Shown piece by piece: positions 1 through 10,448 of a stretch of 64,000 bases of DNA. The position numbers and the translations under genes are program-made. The notes beneath the pieces are model-generated. The model was not told the origin of the DNA. It did not search any database and saw only the letters and a list, made by a program, of their open reading frames with translations. Numbering within the stretch: the stretch's first letter is position 1; every line of letters begins with the position of its first letter. Source of the stretch: Candidatus Marisimplicoccus framensis (GTDB lineage: Bacteria > Bacteroidota > Bacteroidia > Flavobacteriales > Flavobacteriaceae); assembly GCA_905182065.1 (NCBI GenBank), contig CAJIZN010000001.1, forward strand, positions 620,001 through 684,000. The letters are read 5' to 3'.

Positions 1-400
1 TAACAATAGTAAATGATAAAAGATTAATAGAAAAGATAACTTTTGTTACTATCAATAGTATTAATAATAGTTTTAATCCTCCAAAAACACTTCCCATTAA
101 ACTATTCAAAAGACCTAGATATATAATCTTGGCTAGTTTAGTGAACCCCTTTGCGAAAAAAATAATTAGTGAGTAACTCAGTCCAAATATTATTATAAAA
201 GAGATTATGTTGACTATGTCTATATTTAAATTTACGTACTTAACTATCTGTTGAGACAAAAGATTATCAATATTTCCAGCGATAAAAAAGGATATAAAAA
301 TCCCAAAGAAGCTTGATAATTCAACAATTAATCCTTTTGAATAACCTCTAATAATTCCAAAACTTATTATTGCAATTATTATTAAATCAATAAAATTCAT
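1..400 (-). CDS. CvpA-family membrane protein, partial (C-terminus off the left edge)
   Basis: Reading leftward from the ATG at 400, an open frame of 133 codons runs off the window edge. It begins MNFIDLIIIAIISFGIIRGY and contains about four hydrophobic membrane segments separated by short polar loops. The N-terminal pattern of a short leader, then a helix ending GxxRGYxKG, is that of CvpA-family membrane proteins. It is divergent from pheS, and a CvpA-type gene beside pheS is, as I recall, a frequent flavobacterial arrangement. The family is linked to colicin V export and envelope stress in Enterobacteria; its role here is unknown. The assignment rests on the N-terminal pattern and context only. 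Confidence 0.7.
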   Translation of the reverse strand, partial: MNFIDLIIIAIISFGIIRGYSKGLIVELSSFFGIFISFFIAGNIDNLLSQQIVKYVNLNIDIVNIISFIIIFGLSYSLIIFFAKGFTKLAKIIYLGLLNSLMGSVFGGLKLLLILLIVTKVIFSINLLSFTIV

Positions 401-411
401 AAAACTTAATT

Positions 412-419
412 TATATTTG
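412..419 (+). promoter_or_regulatory. Candidate -7 element of the pheS promoter
   Basis: TATATTTG matches the Bacteroidota sigma-A -7 consensus TAnnTTTG exactly and lies about 50 bases before the pheS ATG. I see no convincing TTG -33 element at the usual spacing, so this is a half-supported promoter call. Confidence 0.35.
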
Positions 420-470
420 CAATATACATAAGGATAATTACAGACTTTTAATTTTATTAAAAAAATTAAG

Positions 471-1475
471 ATGATAGAAAAACTAAAAAATCATATCTCA
501 GACTTAAAAAAATTTGATTCACAAGATTTAAATGAGATAGAATCATTAAAAATTAAGTTTCTTGGAAGAAAGGGTATAATTAATGACCTTTTTTCAGGTT
601 TCAAAGATGTACCACCAGATCAAAAAAAAGAATTTGGTCAAAAAATAAATGAATTAAAAATTCTAGCACAAAAAAAATATGATGACTTAAAGTCAAATAT
701 TAAAATATCAAGTAAAACATTTTCAGAAGATTTTACAAAACCAGGATTTCCAATTACTTCAGGATCTCTTCATCCAATTACTTTAATTAAAAACAGGATT
801 ATTGATATATTCTCTAAAGTTGGATTTGAACTCTCTGAAGGTCCTGAAATTGAAGATGATTGGCATAACTTCACTGCACTTAACCTTCCTAAACATCATC
901 CTGCGAGAGACATGCAAGATACTTTTTTCATTCAACAAGATCCTGATATACTTTTAAGAACTCATACCTCATCAGTCCAAGTAAGATATCTTGAAGATAA
1001 TCCACCTCCACTTAAAATAATATCTCCTGGAAGAGTATATAGGAATGAGGCAATATCATCGAGGTCTCACTGTATTTTCCATCAAATTGAGGGAATTTAT
1101 GTTGATGAAAATGTTTCGTTTGCAGATTTAAAACAAATGATACTTTATTTCACAAAATCTATGTTTGGAAAATCAAAGTTAAGGTTTAGGCCTTCATTCT
1201 TTCCCTTTACTGAGCCAAGTGCTGAAGTAGATATCTATTGGGGTCTGGAGACTGAAACTGATTATAGAATTACAAAAGGGACAGGATGGCTAGAAATTAT
1301 GGGTTGCGGGATGGTAGACCCAAATGTTTTAGAAAACTGTAATATTGATTCTGAAAAATATACTGGTTATGCTTTTGGTTTAGGACTTGAAAGAATAGCT
1401 ATGCTTATATATCAAATCCCAGATATTAGACTCTTTTTTGAAAACGACATAAGATTCTTAAATCAGTTCAAATAA
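471..1475 (+). CDS. pheS: Phenylalanyl-tRNA synthetase alpha subunit
   Basis: Cytoplasmic class II aminoacyl-tRNA synthetase subunit that charges tRNA-Phe together with PheT. The 334-residue length is normal for bacterial PheS. An N-terminal coiled-coil tRNA-binding arm (about residues 1-90) is followed by the catalytic core: GSLHPIT near residue 98, the motif 2 region [19 protein letters not shown] near residue 190, and motif 3 GLGLERIAM near residue 303. The start is the ATG opening MIEKLKNHI. It is divergent from the CvpA-like gene, and its stop lies only 7 bases from the stop of the convergent dehydrogenase gene. pheT is not in this window. A tRNA-Phe gene occurs elsewhere in the window, near 31.3 kb. 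Confidence 0.97.
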   Translation: MIEKLKNHISDLKKFDSQDLNEIESLKIKFLGRKGIINDLFSGFKDVPPDQKKEFGQKINELKILAQKKYDDLKSNIKISSKTFSEDFTKPGFPITSGSLHPITLIKNRIIDIFSKVGFELSEGPEIEDDWHNFTALNLPKHHPARDMQDTFFIQQDPDILLRTHTSSVQVRYLEDNPPPLKIISPGRVYRNEAISSRSHCIFHQIEGIYVDENVSFADLKQMILYFTKSMFGKSKLRFRPSFFPFTEPSAEVDIYWGLETETDYRITKGTGWLEIMGCGMVDPNVLENCNIDSEKYTGYAFGLGLERIAMLIYQIPDIRLFFENDIRFLNQFK

Positions 1476-1482
1476 ATTACTT

Positions 1483-3021
1483 CTAACCTATATCAAATTT
1501 TATTCCTTGAGCTAACGGTAATCCAGATGAGAAGTTGATAGTATTAGTTTGTCTTCTCATGTATACTTTCCATGCATCAGATCCACTTTCTCTTCCTCCG
1601 CCAGTATCTTTTTCTCCACCAAATGCACCTCCAATTTCCGCACCAGATGTTCCAATATTGACGTTAGCAATTCCACAGTCACTTCCCCATGGTGATAGGA
1701 ATGTTTCAGCTTCCATTAAATTATTAGTCATTATTGCTGAAGAAAGCCCTTGATCTACTTCATTTTGAATTTCAATAGCATTTTGAACCTCTCCTGAATA
1801 CTTTATTAAATATAAAATAGGAGCAAATGTTTCTTGATGAACAATTTCTAAGGAATGATCTACTTCAGCAATTGCTGGTTTTACATAGCAACCACTTTTG
1901 TATTGTTCTCCAGAAAGAACCTCACCTTCTACTAACCAATGACCACCTTGTTTATCTACTAGAGATATCGCTTTCTGATATGATTCTACAGCTAGTTTAT
2001 CTATAAGAGGTCCAACATGGTTGTTTGTGTCAAGAGGATCTCCAATTTTAATTTGATTATATGCTTTAATTAATGAGTCTTTTACTTTATCATATATTTC
2101 TTCATGAACAATTAATCTTCTAGTAGATGTACATCTTTGTCCACAAGTTCCAACTGCACCAAAAACTGTTCCCATTATTGTCATTTTTAAGTCAGCTTCA
2201 GGTGTAACAATTATTGCATTATTTCCTCCAAGCTCAAGTAATGTTTTTCCTAATCGTGCACCAACTTTTTCAGCAACAATTTTTCCCATTCTGGTTGAGC
2301 CTGTAGCAGATACAAGGGGGATGTTTTTACTTTGTGATAGCATTTCCCCAATTTTATAATCACCATTTATTATACATGAAACACCCTCAGGAATATTATT
2401 CTCTTTAAGTACCTCAGCGATAATTTTTTGACACACAATGCTACAGAGTGGAGTTTTTTCACTTGGCTTCCAAATCGTAACATTACCACAAACCCATGCT
2501 AATGCAACATTCCAGCTCCATACTGCAACAGGAAAGTTAAATGCAGATATTATACCAACTATTCCTAGCGGATGATATTGTTCATACATTCTATGAGTAG
2601 GTCTTTCAGAATGCATTGTTAACCCGTGTAATTGTCTTGATAGTCCAACTGCAAAGTCACATATATCAATCATTTCTTGAACTTCACCTAGCCCTTCTTG
2701 ATATGATTTACCCATTTCATATGAAACTAGGGTTCCAAGTAGTTCTTTTTCTTCCCTTAGTTTATTTCCAAACTGACGAACTAACTCTCCTCTTTTTGGA
2801 GCAGGAATTTCTCGAAATTCTTTAAATGCTTTTTTAGAAACTTGAACAATGTGATCAAAATCATTTTTTGATCCAGAAGAAATTTCTCCAATTAACTTTC
2901 CATCAACTGGGGAATAACTTTCAATTTTTTCTCCTGAACTAAACCATTCAGAACCTGTTGAACATCCATGACTTAATTTATTAAGCCCATACTTATTGAA
3001 TAATTGATCTAAATCTTTCAT
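1483..3021 (-). CDS. amaB: Aldehyde dehydrogenase, ALDH7 family (aminoadipate-semialdehyde / piperideine-6-carboxylate dehydrogenase)
   Basis: NAD-dependent aldehyde dehydrogenase of 512 residues. The ALDH7 type oxidises alpha-aminoadipate semialdehyde in lysine catabolism. Visible residues are the general base Glu263 in LLELGGNNA and the nucleophile Cys297 in CGQRCTSTRR, with the cofactor-binding signature GNVTIWKPSEKTPL near residue 180 and ATGSTRMGKIV near residue 240. The opening, with GxxSTGSEWFSSGEKIESYSPVDGKLIG, is characteristic of ALDH7 rather than of betaine or succinate-semialdehyde enzymes. It lies just downstream of pyk (2-base gap) on the same strand. The exact substrate is inferred from the family only. 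No other lysine-degradation gene is nearby, so an aldehyde-detoxifying role is possible. Confidence 0.9.
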   Translation of the reverse strand: MKDLDQLFNKYGLNKLSHGCSTGSEWFSSGEKIESYSPVDGKLIGEISSGSKNDFDHIVQVSKKAFKEFREIPAPKRGELVRQFGNKLREEKELLGTLVSYEMGKSYQEGLGEVQEMIDICDFAVGLSRQLHGLTMHSERPTHRMYEQYHPLGIVGIISAFNFPVAVWSWNVALAWVCGNVTIWKPSEKTPLCSIVCQKIIAEVLKENNIPEGVSCIINGDYKIGEMLSQSKNIPLVSATGSTRMGKIVAEKVGARLGKTLLELGGNNAIIVTPEADLKMTIMGTVFGAVGTCGQRCTSTRRLIVHEEIYDKVKDSLIKAYNQIKIGDPLDTNNHVGPLIDKLAVESYQKAISLVDKQGGHWLVEGEVLSGEQYKSGCYVKPAIAEVDHSLEIVHQETFAPILYLIKYSGEVQNAIEIQNEVDQGLSSAIMTNNLMEAETFLSPWGSDCGIANVNIGTSGAEIGGAFGGEKDTGGGRESGSDAWKVYMRRQTNTINFSSGLPLAQGIKFDIG

Positions 3022-3023
3022 AT

Positions 3024-4454
3024 TTATATTTTTGAAACTCTAACTGTGTTAACCATTCCTTTTAGATGAATAGGCATAGATGTTAAATTTATTACCTTAT
3101 CGTCTTTTTGAAGATAGTTGTTGTCAAATGCTATTTTATTTATCTCTTCAACAGTTTTGTCAGTACTTTCTGTACTGTTATAATAAAAGGCTTTTACACC
3201 CCAAAGAAGATTTAGTTGAGTTAAAATTCTTTTATTGGAAGTGAAAACTAAAACATGTGTCTTAGGTCTCCAGGATGATATTTGATAGGCTGTATAACCA
3301 CTATTAGTTAGAGTGCTTATAGCTTTAGCATTTGTGTCATTAGCAATTTTTGCTGCATAATAGCAAACAGATTTTGTTATAAACCTTTCAGAATCATAAT
3401 CTGTTGGATGTTTGTGCTTAAGTGAGATTAAATTTGAATTTTCAACTTTACCTATAATATTTGCGATTGTCTGAATCACTTCTATAGGATGTTTACCAAC
3501 TGAGGTTTCACCAGATAACATTACTGCATCAGCTCCATCCATTACTGAATTGGCTACATCATTAACTTCTGCTCTGTTTGGATTTAGACTTTCCATCATA
3601 CTCTCCATCATTTGAGTCGCAATTATAACAGGAATTCTAGCTTTTTTCGCTTTGTGGACAAGCTTTTTTTGAATTAATGGAACCTCTGAAGCATTAATTT
3701 CGACTCCTAAGTCTCCCCTTGCTACCATTATTCCGCTTGCATATTTCATAATATTATCAATATTCCTTACCCCTTCAGGTTTTTCAATTTTTGCAATTAC
3801 CGGTATTCTGTGATCTGTATTCTTTTCTAATAATTCAATCAAAGATTTTACATCAGATTCATGTCTTACAAATGAAAGAGCAATCCAGTCAACATTCTGT
3901 TTAGCTGCAAATACTGCATCTTTAATATCTTTCTTGGTAAGTGCAGGTTGCGATATATTTGTATTTGGCAGGTTAAACCCCTTATTTGATAAAAGAGCAC
4001 CTCCCTGAATTACTTCTGCATTAATTTGATCTTTTTTATTTGTCTCAGTAACTTTTAAAATTATTTTCCCGTCATCAATTAAAATCTTTTCACCAGTATT
4101 TATGTCTTTAGGAAGACTTTGATAATCAATAAATATCATTTTTTCATCTCCAATAAACTTTTTAACTGTTTTAATCTTAATCTCATCACCATCATTAAGA
4201 TTTGTATTAGGGCTTATATCTCCAATTCTAAGTTTAGGACCTTGAAGATCTGCAAGAATTGAAGTAGTAGCTTTTAGCTTATCATTAACTTGTCTAATAT
4301 CCTTAATTAATGCTTCAGCCTGCTTATGACTTGAGTGAGAAAAATTAATTCTTAAAACATCTACTCCCTCTTTAATAAGCTTTTCAATGCAATCAGCAGA
4401 AGAGGTAGATGGACCAAGTGTTGCAATAATTTTTGTTTTTTTTATCCTTTTCAT
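3024..4454 (-). CDS. pyk: Pyruvate kinase
   Basis: Glycolytic enzyme converting phosphoenolpyruvate and ADP to pyruvate and ATP. At 476 residues it has normal bacterial length. Signature segments are the N-terminal TKIIATLGPSTSS, the active-site loop IPVIAKIEKPEGV (catalytic Lys and Glu), ARGDLGVEI, IATQMMESM and MDGADAVMLSGETSVGKHP. The gene overlaps the upstream IPExxxVDY gene by 4 bases, which suggests translational coupling, and is followed 2 bases later by the ALDH7 gene. The pairing with an IPExxxVDY protein is a known Bacteroidota arrangement. Confidence 0.97.
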   Translation of the reverse strand: MKRIKKTKIIATLGPSTSSADCIEKLIKEGVDVLRINFSHSSHKQAEALIKDIRQVNDKLKATTSILADLQGPKLRIGDISPNTNLNDGDEIKIKTVKKFIGDEKMIFIDYQSLPKDINTGEKILIDDGKIILKVTETNKKDQINAEVIQGGALLSNKGFNLPNTNISQPALTKKDIKDAVFAAKQNVDWIALSFVRHESDVKSLIELLEKNTDHRIPVIAKIEKPEGVRNIDNIMKYASGIMVARGDLGVEINASEVPLIQKKLVHKAKKARIPVIIATQMMESMMESLNPNRAEVNDVANSVMDGADAVMLSGETSVGKHPIEVIQTIANIIGKVENSNLISLKHKHPTDYDSERFITKSVCYYAAKIANDTNAKAISTLTNSGYTAYQISSWRPKTHVLVFTSNKRILTQLNLLWGVKAFYYNSTESTDKTVEEINKIAFDNNYLQKDDKVINLTSMPIHLKGMVNTVRVSKI

Positions 4455-4909
4455 ATATCTAGATTAAAATTTTCTAAAAGTTCATCGCTTGGAACTTTAT
4501 AGACTAGGGAGATATTTGGAATTTTCGACATTTTATCAATCAAATTTGATGTTGAAAAATAACAATTCTGTTTAATAAAGAAATCAACTTCTTTATGTGA
4601 CTCTATCAAAGATAACTCTTTTGTATTTGTGAAACTAAAAAGAGAATCTGTTAGTTCAGTTTCCTTAACCTCAATATTTAACTTGTTTACAAAAAGTTCA
4701 AAATCAATTCCTTTTTGTTTGTTTTCCCAATTATAATGTGGAACATAGAATGTATTTTCAATTTTTAAATCATTCTTTGATCTAACAAAATTTGTAAAGC
4801 AATATTTATTGATTTGAAAGGCTAAAGAGAAGATTTTCAAATTAGAATGTATAGCAACTATCTTGAATTTCTCTTGAATATTTGAATCTAATTTTAAAAC
4901 CTTTTTGAT
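4451..4909 (-). CDS. IPExxxVDY-family protein (start uncertain)
   Basis: Small protein of unknown function that sits upstream of pyk in many Bacteroidota. The naming motif appears in variant form as LIESHKEVDFFIK (IES for IPE, VDF for VDY). The first conventional start is a TTG at 4840, giving 129 residues. The same frame stays open upstream to about 4909, and there it encodes KVLKLDSNIQEKFKIVAIHS, which resembles the usual family N-terminus. No ATG, GTG or TTG lies in that upstream part: the codons after the in-frame stop read AGT ATC AAA AAG. The true start may be the ATC at 4909, or a base error may have removed an ATG. The gene begins about 17 bases after the fabF stop and overlaps pyk by 4 bases. 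Confidence 0.7.
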   Translation of the reverse strand: MKKVLKLDSNIQEKFKIVAIHSNLKIFSLAFQINKYCFTNFVRSKNDLKIENTFYVPHYNWENKQKGIDFELFVNKLNIEVKETELTDSLFSFTNTKELSLIESHKEVDFFIKQNCYFSTSNLIDKMSKIPNISLVYKVPSDELLENFNLDI

Positions 4910-4925
4910 ACTTCAGAGTTTAATA

Positions 4926-6176
4926 CTAATCAATCTTTTTAAATATAACACACGCATTATGTCCTCCAAATCCAAATGTATTTGACATTGCTATATCTAC
5001 AGATTTTTTTTGAGCAGAGGAAAATGTGAAGTTTAATTTAGAGTCAATATTATCATCATCATTAAAATGATTGATTGTAGGTGGAATAATCCCATGTTTC
5101 ATCGCTAGAATACATGAAATTGCTTCTACAGCCCCAGCAGCACCGAGAAGATGTCCAGTCATAGATTTTGTCGAATTAATATTTAGTTTGTAGGCATCAT
5201 CTTGAAAAACCTCTGTTATAGCTTTGCTCTCTGCAACATCACCAAGAGGTGTAGAGGTTCCATGCATATTTATTAGATCAATATCACTAGTTTGTAAATT
5301 AGCATCATTTAAACAGTTCCTCATTACTTTTATTGCACCTCTTCCGTCAGGATGTGGTGCTGTCATATGGTAAGCGTCACATGATAGACCTCCGCCAATA
5401 AGTTCTGCATAAATTTTAGCCCCTCTGTTTACAGCATGTTCATATTCCTCTATTATTAATGATCCAGCACCTTCTCCTAAAACAAATCCATCCCTATCTC
5501 TATCAAATGGTCTTGACGCAGTATTAGGGTCATCATTTCTTGTAGACAATGCATGCATTGCATTAAACCCACCAACACCAGCTATAGTAACAGGAGCTTC
5601 AGAGCCGCCAGCTACAATAACATCAGCATGTCCAACTCTAATATATGTTAGAGCATCAATTAAGGCATTTGAAGAGGAAGCGCAAGCTGAAACAGTTGCA
5701 TAATTAGGACCTTGAAAGCCATATTTCATAGCTATTAATCCTGGAGCTATATCTGGAATCATTTTAGGAATCATAAATGGATTAAACCTTGGAGTTCCAT
5801 TTCCCTCTGAAAAATTCAATACTTCATTTTGAAAAGTTTCCAATCCACCAATTCCAGACCCCCAAATTACTCCAATCCTATCAAAATTTGGATTTGATTC
5901 TAAAATCTTAGAGTCTTCAATAGATTCTGAAGCAGCTACAATTCCGTATTGAGTAAAAGGATCATATCTTCTGAATTCCTTTTTTTCAAAATGATTAGCA
6001 GGGTCAAAACCTTTTAATTCACACGCAAATTTAGTCTTGAATTCTGATGCATCAAAATGAGTAATATTACCACATCCATTAGCACCGCTAATCAATCCAT
6101 TCCAATATGAATTTAAATCATTACCAATTGGAGTTAAAGCTCCCATTCCAGTAACTACAACTCTTCTTAATGTCAT
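4926..6176 (-). CDS. fabF: 3-oxoacyl-[acyl-carrier-protein] synthase II
   Basis: Condensing enzyme of type II fatty-acid elongation, extending acyl-ACP with malonyl-ACP in the cytoplasm. At 416 residues it has normal length. The thiolase-fold catalytic set is complete: Cys165 in SACASSSNAL, the first His in NMHGTSTPLGD, Lys in NSTKSMTGH, the second His in TGHLLGAAGAVEA, and the C-terminal SNTFGFGGHNACVIF loop. It begins 12 bases after the acpP stop, so acpP and fabF form an operon that supplies both the carrier and the synthase. The IPExxxVDY and pyk genes follow on the same strand. Confidence 0.97.
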   Translation of the reverse strand: MTLRRVVVTGMGALTPIGNDLNSYWNGLISGANGCGNITHFDASEFKTKFACELKGFDPANHFEKKEFRRYDPFTQYGIVAASESIEDSKILESNPNFDRIGVIWGSGIGGLETFQNEVLNFSEGNGTPRFNPFMIPKMIPDIAPGLIAMKYGFQGPNYATVSACASSSNALIDALTYIRVGHADVIVAGGSEAPVTIAGVGGFNAMHALSTRNDDPNTASRPFDRDRDGFVLGEGAGSLIIEEYEHAVNRGAKIYAELIGGGLSCDAYHMTAPHPDGRGAIKVMRNCLNDANLQTSDIDLINMHGTSTPLGDVAESKAITEVFQDDAYKLNINSTKSMTGHLLGAAGAVEAISCILAMKHGIIPPTINHFNDDDNIDSKLNFTFSSAQKKSVDIAMSNTFGFGGHNACVIFKKID

Positions 6177-6188
6177 TAAATTAAATTT

Positions 6189-6423
6189 TTATTTTGCTTT
6201 TTCAATAAACTCAATAGCTTGACCTACAGAGACAATATTCTCAGCTTGATCATCAGGTATCTGAATATCGAATTCTTTTTCAAATTCCATAATAAGTTCT
6301 ACTGTGTCTAGAGAGTCAGCTCCCAGGTCGTTTGTAAAACTAGCTTGCAGGAACTACTTCGTTCTCATCAACTCCTAATTTATCTACTATTATTGCTTTT
6401 ACTCTTGAAGAAATATCTGACAT
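6189..6423 (-). CDS. acpP: Acyl carrier protein, interrupted by a +1 frameshift
   Basis: Carrier of acyl chains in fatty-acid synthesis. Read across one slip it is a normal 77-residue [21 protein letters not shown], then the phosphopantetheine site [18 protein letters not shown] with Ser in DSL. The frame breaks after GAAGTAGTTCCT, where one extra base (the G at about 6347 on the + strand) turns the expected Pro-Glu-Ala-Ser into an in-frame TAG. Both halves match the family closely and total 234 coding bases plus one. ACP is indispensable, so an error in the sequence is the likeliest reason. The start is the ATG at 6423, divergent from purN, with fabF directly downstream. Confidence 0.88.
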
Positions 6424-6488
6424 AATATGTTTATTTATGAGTTCAGATGATAAAATTAAAAAACTTTTATCAAAACTCGTCTTTAAAT

Positions 6489-6517
6489 CGAAATTATACC
6501 TTTATTTGTTAAAACAA
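6489..6517 (-). promoter_or_regulatory. Candidate acpP-fabF promoter
   Basis: On the minus strand a TTG (complement of 6515-6517) is followed after 18 bases by TAATTTCG (complement of 6489-6496). This is one base off the Bacteroidota TAnnTTTG -7 consensus at acceptable spacing. An alternative exact -7, TATATTTG (complement of 6529-6536), lies further upstream without a TTG partner. Confidence 0.3.
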
Positions 6518-6556
6518 AAAGTTTTTTTCAAATATATTGAAGCACTATCACTATTT

Positions 6557-7574
<1,018 letters not shown>

Positions 7575-7594
7575 TAATAATTTAAATTAAAGAA

Positions 7595-8498
7595 ATGTCG
7601 AAAAAATCACTTTTAATTGTTGCCTCTCTAGCATATGATGGAATTGAAACTAAAGAAAATAAAGTAGATAATGTTTTAGGTGGAGCAGGAACATACATAT
7701 GTTTATCTCTTAAACATTTTAACAGTGAATACTCAATTATATCTGTTGTTGGAAATGATTTCAAAAGTCAGGATTTGAATCTTTTAGAATCTTGTGGAAT
7801 TGATATATCTGGAATTAAAATTGAAGAAAATGATAAAACATTTTATTGGAGTTGTATTTACACAGACAATTTCAAAGAAAGGATTACAACAAAAACAGAG
7901 TTAAATGTCATGGCAAATTTTAACCCTGTAATTCCCAATGAAAAATCAAAACCAGATATTTTACTACTTGGAAATCTTCATCCTGAAATTCAGCTTTCAG
8001 CAATTAATCAATTGAACAACAAGCCTTCTGCTATAATTTTAGATACAATGAATTATTGGATAGAAAATTTTTGGGAAACTGTTAAAGAAGTTATATCAAA
8101 AGTTGATATTATATCTATTAATGATGAAGAGTCAGAAATGATTACAGGGCAAAAAGATTTAAATAAAGCTGCAAATATTCTTACATACTATGGGACCTAA
8201 ATATGTAATCATTAAAAAAGGGAAAAAAGGTGCAGAATTATTTAATTATGAAAAAAGATATGTAACTGGTGTATTTGATGTAGAGAAGGTTTTAGATCCA
8301 ACTGGAGCAGGAGACTGTTTTATTGGGGGTATTTCAGGTTTTTTATCCCAATCTGACGAAATATCATTTGAATCAATAAAATCAGCAATTGATTACGGGA
8401 CTTCTTTAGCATCTTTTAATGTGGAAGAGATGGGAACTAAAAACTTATTAAATTTGTCAATGAATGATGTTCAAACTAGAGTCAATAAATTAAAATAA
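7595..8498 (+). CDS. PfkB-family carbohydrate kinase, interrupted by a +1 frameshift
   Basis: Ribokinase-fold sugar or nucleoside kinase; substrate unknown. The first frame (7595-8200) opens MSKKSLLIVASLAYDGIETK, includes the substrate-binding GG of NVLGGAGTY and a central beta region, and stops after ANILTYYGT. The second frame (from about 8190) continues MGPKYVIIKKGKKGAELF and carries the ATP-site signature DPTGAGDCFIGGISGF with the catalytic Asp. Between ACA and the ATG at 8190 there are four bases (8186-8189) where three are expected, so one base is extra. The joined protein is about 300 residues, normal for the family. It is followed immediately by the PurF-like gene, suggesting one operon with purN and rnhA. 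Confidence 0.82.
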
Positions 8499-10314
8499 GT
8501 GAGTGATCAAATAAAACATGAATGTGGAATTGCTTTAGTTCATCTAAAAAAGCCACTACATTTTTATCAACAAAAATATGGCTCTTATATGTATGGGGTT
8601 GATAAGATGTTTTTAATGATGGAGAAACAAAAAAATAGGGGACAAGATGGTGCCGGATACGCAAGTATTAAGTTTAGATTTAAAACCAGGCCAAAAATAT
8701 TTTTATAGAGTAAGATCATTTGAGCAACAAGCAATTCACTCAATTTTTAAAAAAATAAATAAAAAAATTAACTCATTTCTTAAGTCTGAAAAAATTAAAA
8801 AGGGCTCAGATTTATTCTATGAGCAAACACCATTTTTGGGACAGGTTATGTTGGGGCATGTTAGGTATGGAACATACGGTAAAAATTCTATAGATTATGT
8901 TCAACCTATGATGAGACAAAATAATTGGATGAATAGAAACTTGATTTTAGCAGGTAACTTTAATATGACAAATACTGATGAGCTATTTCAAAGTTTAGTG
9001 AAATTAGGCCAGCATCCTAGAGAACAATCAGATACAATTACTATAATGGAAAAAATAGGACACTTTTTAGATTCTGAAGTAATATCTGGATATAATAGAT
9101 TAAAGAAAAAAGGAGTTTTAAAGTCTGAAATGCCTCCGTTAATAGAAAAAGATTTAAATATTGAAAAAATCTTAAAAAAATCATCAAAAAAGTGGGATGG
9201 TGGTTATGCAATCGCAGGAATGATGGGTCATGGAGATTCATTTGTATTAAGAGACCCTCATGGTATTAGACCTGCCTATTTTTATGAAGATGATGAAGTT
9301 GTTGTGGTTGCGTCAGAAAGACCAGCAATTCAAACAGTTTTTGATGTATCATATTCTGATATAAAAGAAGTTCCAAGAGGAAATGCTTTAATAATTAAAA
9401 AAAATGGTAAAACCTCAATTAAAGAAATATTAAAGCCGAAACTTAATAAATCTTGTTCATTTGAAAGAATCTATTTTTCAAGAGGATCAGATGCTGATAT
9501 ATACAAAGAAAGAAAAATGTTAGGAAGTTTATTAATACCTCAAATAGAAAAATCTATAAAAAAAGATTACTCAAATACAGTTTTTTCTTTTATACCTAAT
9601 ACAGCAGAGACATCTTTTTATGGATTAATAGAAAGAGCTAAAAAGCATAATCCTAGAATTGAAAAAATAGCAATCAAAGATGCAAAATTAAGAACCTTTA
9701 TATCTGCAGATAAAGGGAGAGAAGATTTAGTAGCTCATGTTTATGACATAACATATGGGATAATTGAAAGTTCTGATACTCTTGTAATTATTGATGATAG
9801 TATTGTTAGAGGAACCACTCTTCGGGAAAGTATATTAAAGATGCTTTTCAGATTAAATCCTAAAAAAATAGTTGTTGTCTCAAGTGCTCCACAAATTAGA
9901 TATCCTGATTGTTATGGAATTGATATGGCTAAAATTGAAGATTTTATAGCATTTAGAGCTGCAATTGAGATTCACAGAGATAATGGAACATATGACAGCG
10001 TTATTGAGAAGACATATATTAAATGTAAAACTGCAAATGAGTCTGGTATTTACAAAAAAAATCATGTAAAAGATATTTATAAAGATTTTTCTCCAGAACA
10101 GATTTCATTTAAGATGTGTGAAATGTTAGTCGATGAAAACACTAATGTTGAATTAGATATAATTTTTCAAAAAGTTGAGAACTTACATAAAGCTTGCAAA
10201 AACCATAAAGGTGATTGGTATTTTACAGGGAACTATCCAACACCAGGTGGAAATAAAGTTGTAAATCAAGCCTTTATAAATTTTGTTGAAGGTAAGTCAG
10301 CTAGAGCTTACTAG
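8499..10314 (+). CDS. PurF-like amidophosphoribosyltransferase family protein, interrupted by a +1 frameshift
   Basis: Class II glutamine amidotransferase joined to a PRPP-binding phosphoribosyltransferase domain, about 604 residues when joined. It starts at GTG 8499 as MSDQIKHECGIALVHLKKP; the putative nucleophile Cys9 would be exposed by N-terminal processing. An extra T in the run at 8673-8675 shifts the frame after GQDGAGYASIK; the protein resumes LDLKPGQKYFYRVRSFEQQA. Later signatures are LGHVRYGTYGKNS and the PRPP loop VIIDDSIVRGTTLRES near residue 430. It is longer than canonical PurF (about 500 residues), and the usual HNGN site is replaced by LAGNFNMTN. It may therefore be the divergent Bacteroidota PurF paralogue rather than the housekeeping enzyme. 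Confidence 0.82.
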
Positions 10315-10422
10315 CGATTATAACAAAAAATAATTTCCAAATAAGTTTTATTTATAAAAAAAATATCCTAAATTGATTAAACCAGAACATAAGTAGGTTA
10401 AGTTCATGGTAAGATTTGGGGC

Positions 10423-10448
10423 AAAAAAGGGGATTTATCCCCTTTTTT
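10423..10448. terminator. Bidirectional terminator between the PurF-like gene and sodB
   Basis: A perfect 10-bp stem AAAAAAGGGG / CCCCTTTTTT with a 6-base ATTTAT loop, followed on either strand by a T-run. It lies between two convergent genes and can serve both. The sodB stop codon begins immediately after the stem. The remaining 108 bases between the PurF-like stop and the stem show nothing recognisable. Confidence 0.85.

Noticed and set aside
1535-2825. Plus-strand ORFs inside the aldehyde dehydrogenase gene
   Set aside because: They are antisense to a clear 512-residue enzyme with intact catalytic residues.
6341-6350. Programmed ribosomal frameshifting in acpP and the other split genes
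   Set aside because: The slip sites share no heptamer, pseudoknot or internal Shine-Dalgarno pattern, go in both directions, and affect genes not known for recoding. Sequence error explains them better.
6437-6556. N-terminal 40-residue extension of PurN
   Set aside because: The extra residues do not resemble PurN, and the interval is the divergent acpP promoter region. The ATG at 6557 gives the canonical start.
10315-10422. A small RNA or short gene between the PurF-like gene and its terminator
   Set aside because: The 108 bases contain no ORF with plausible start and no stable structure visible by eye apart from the terminator.
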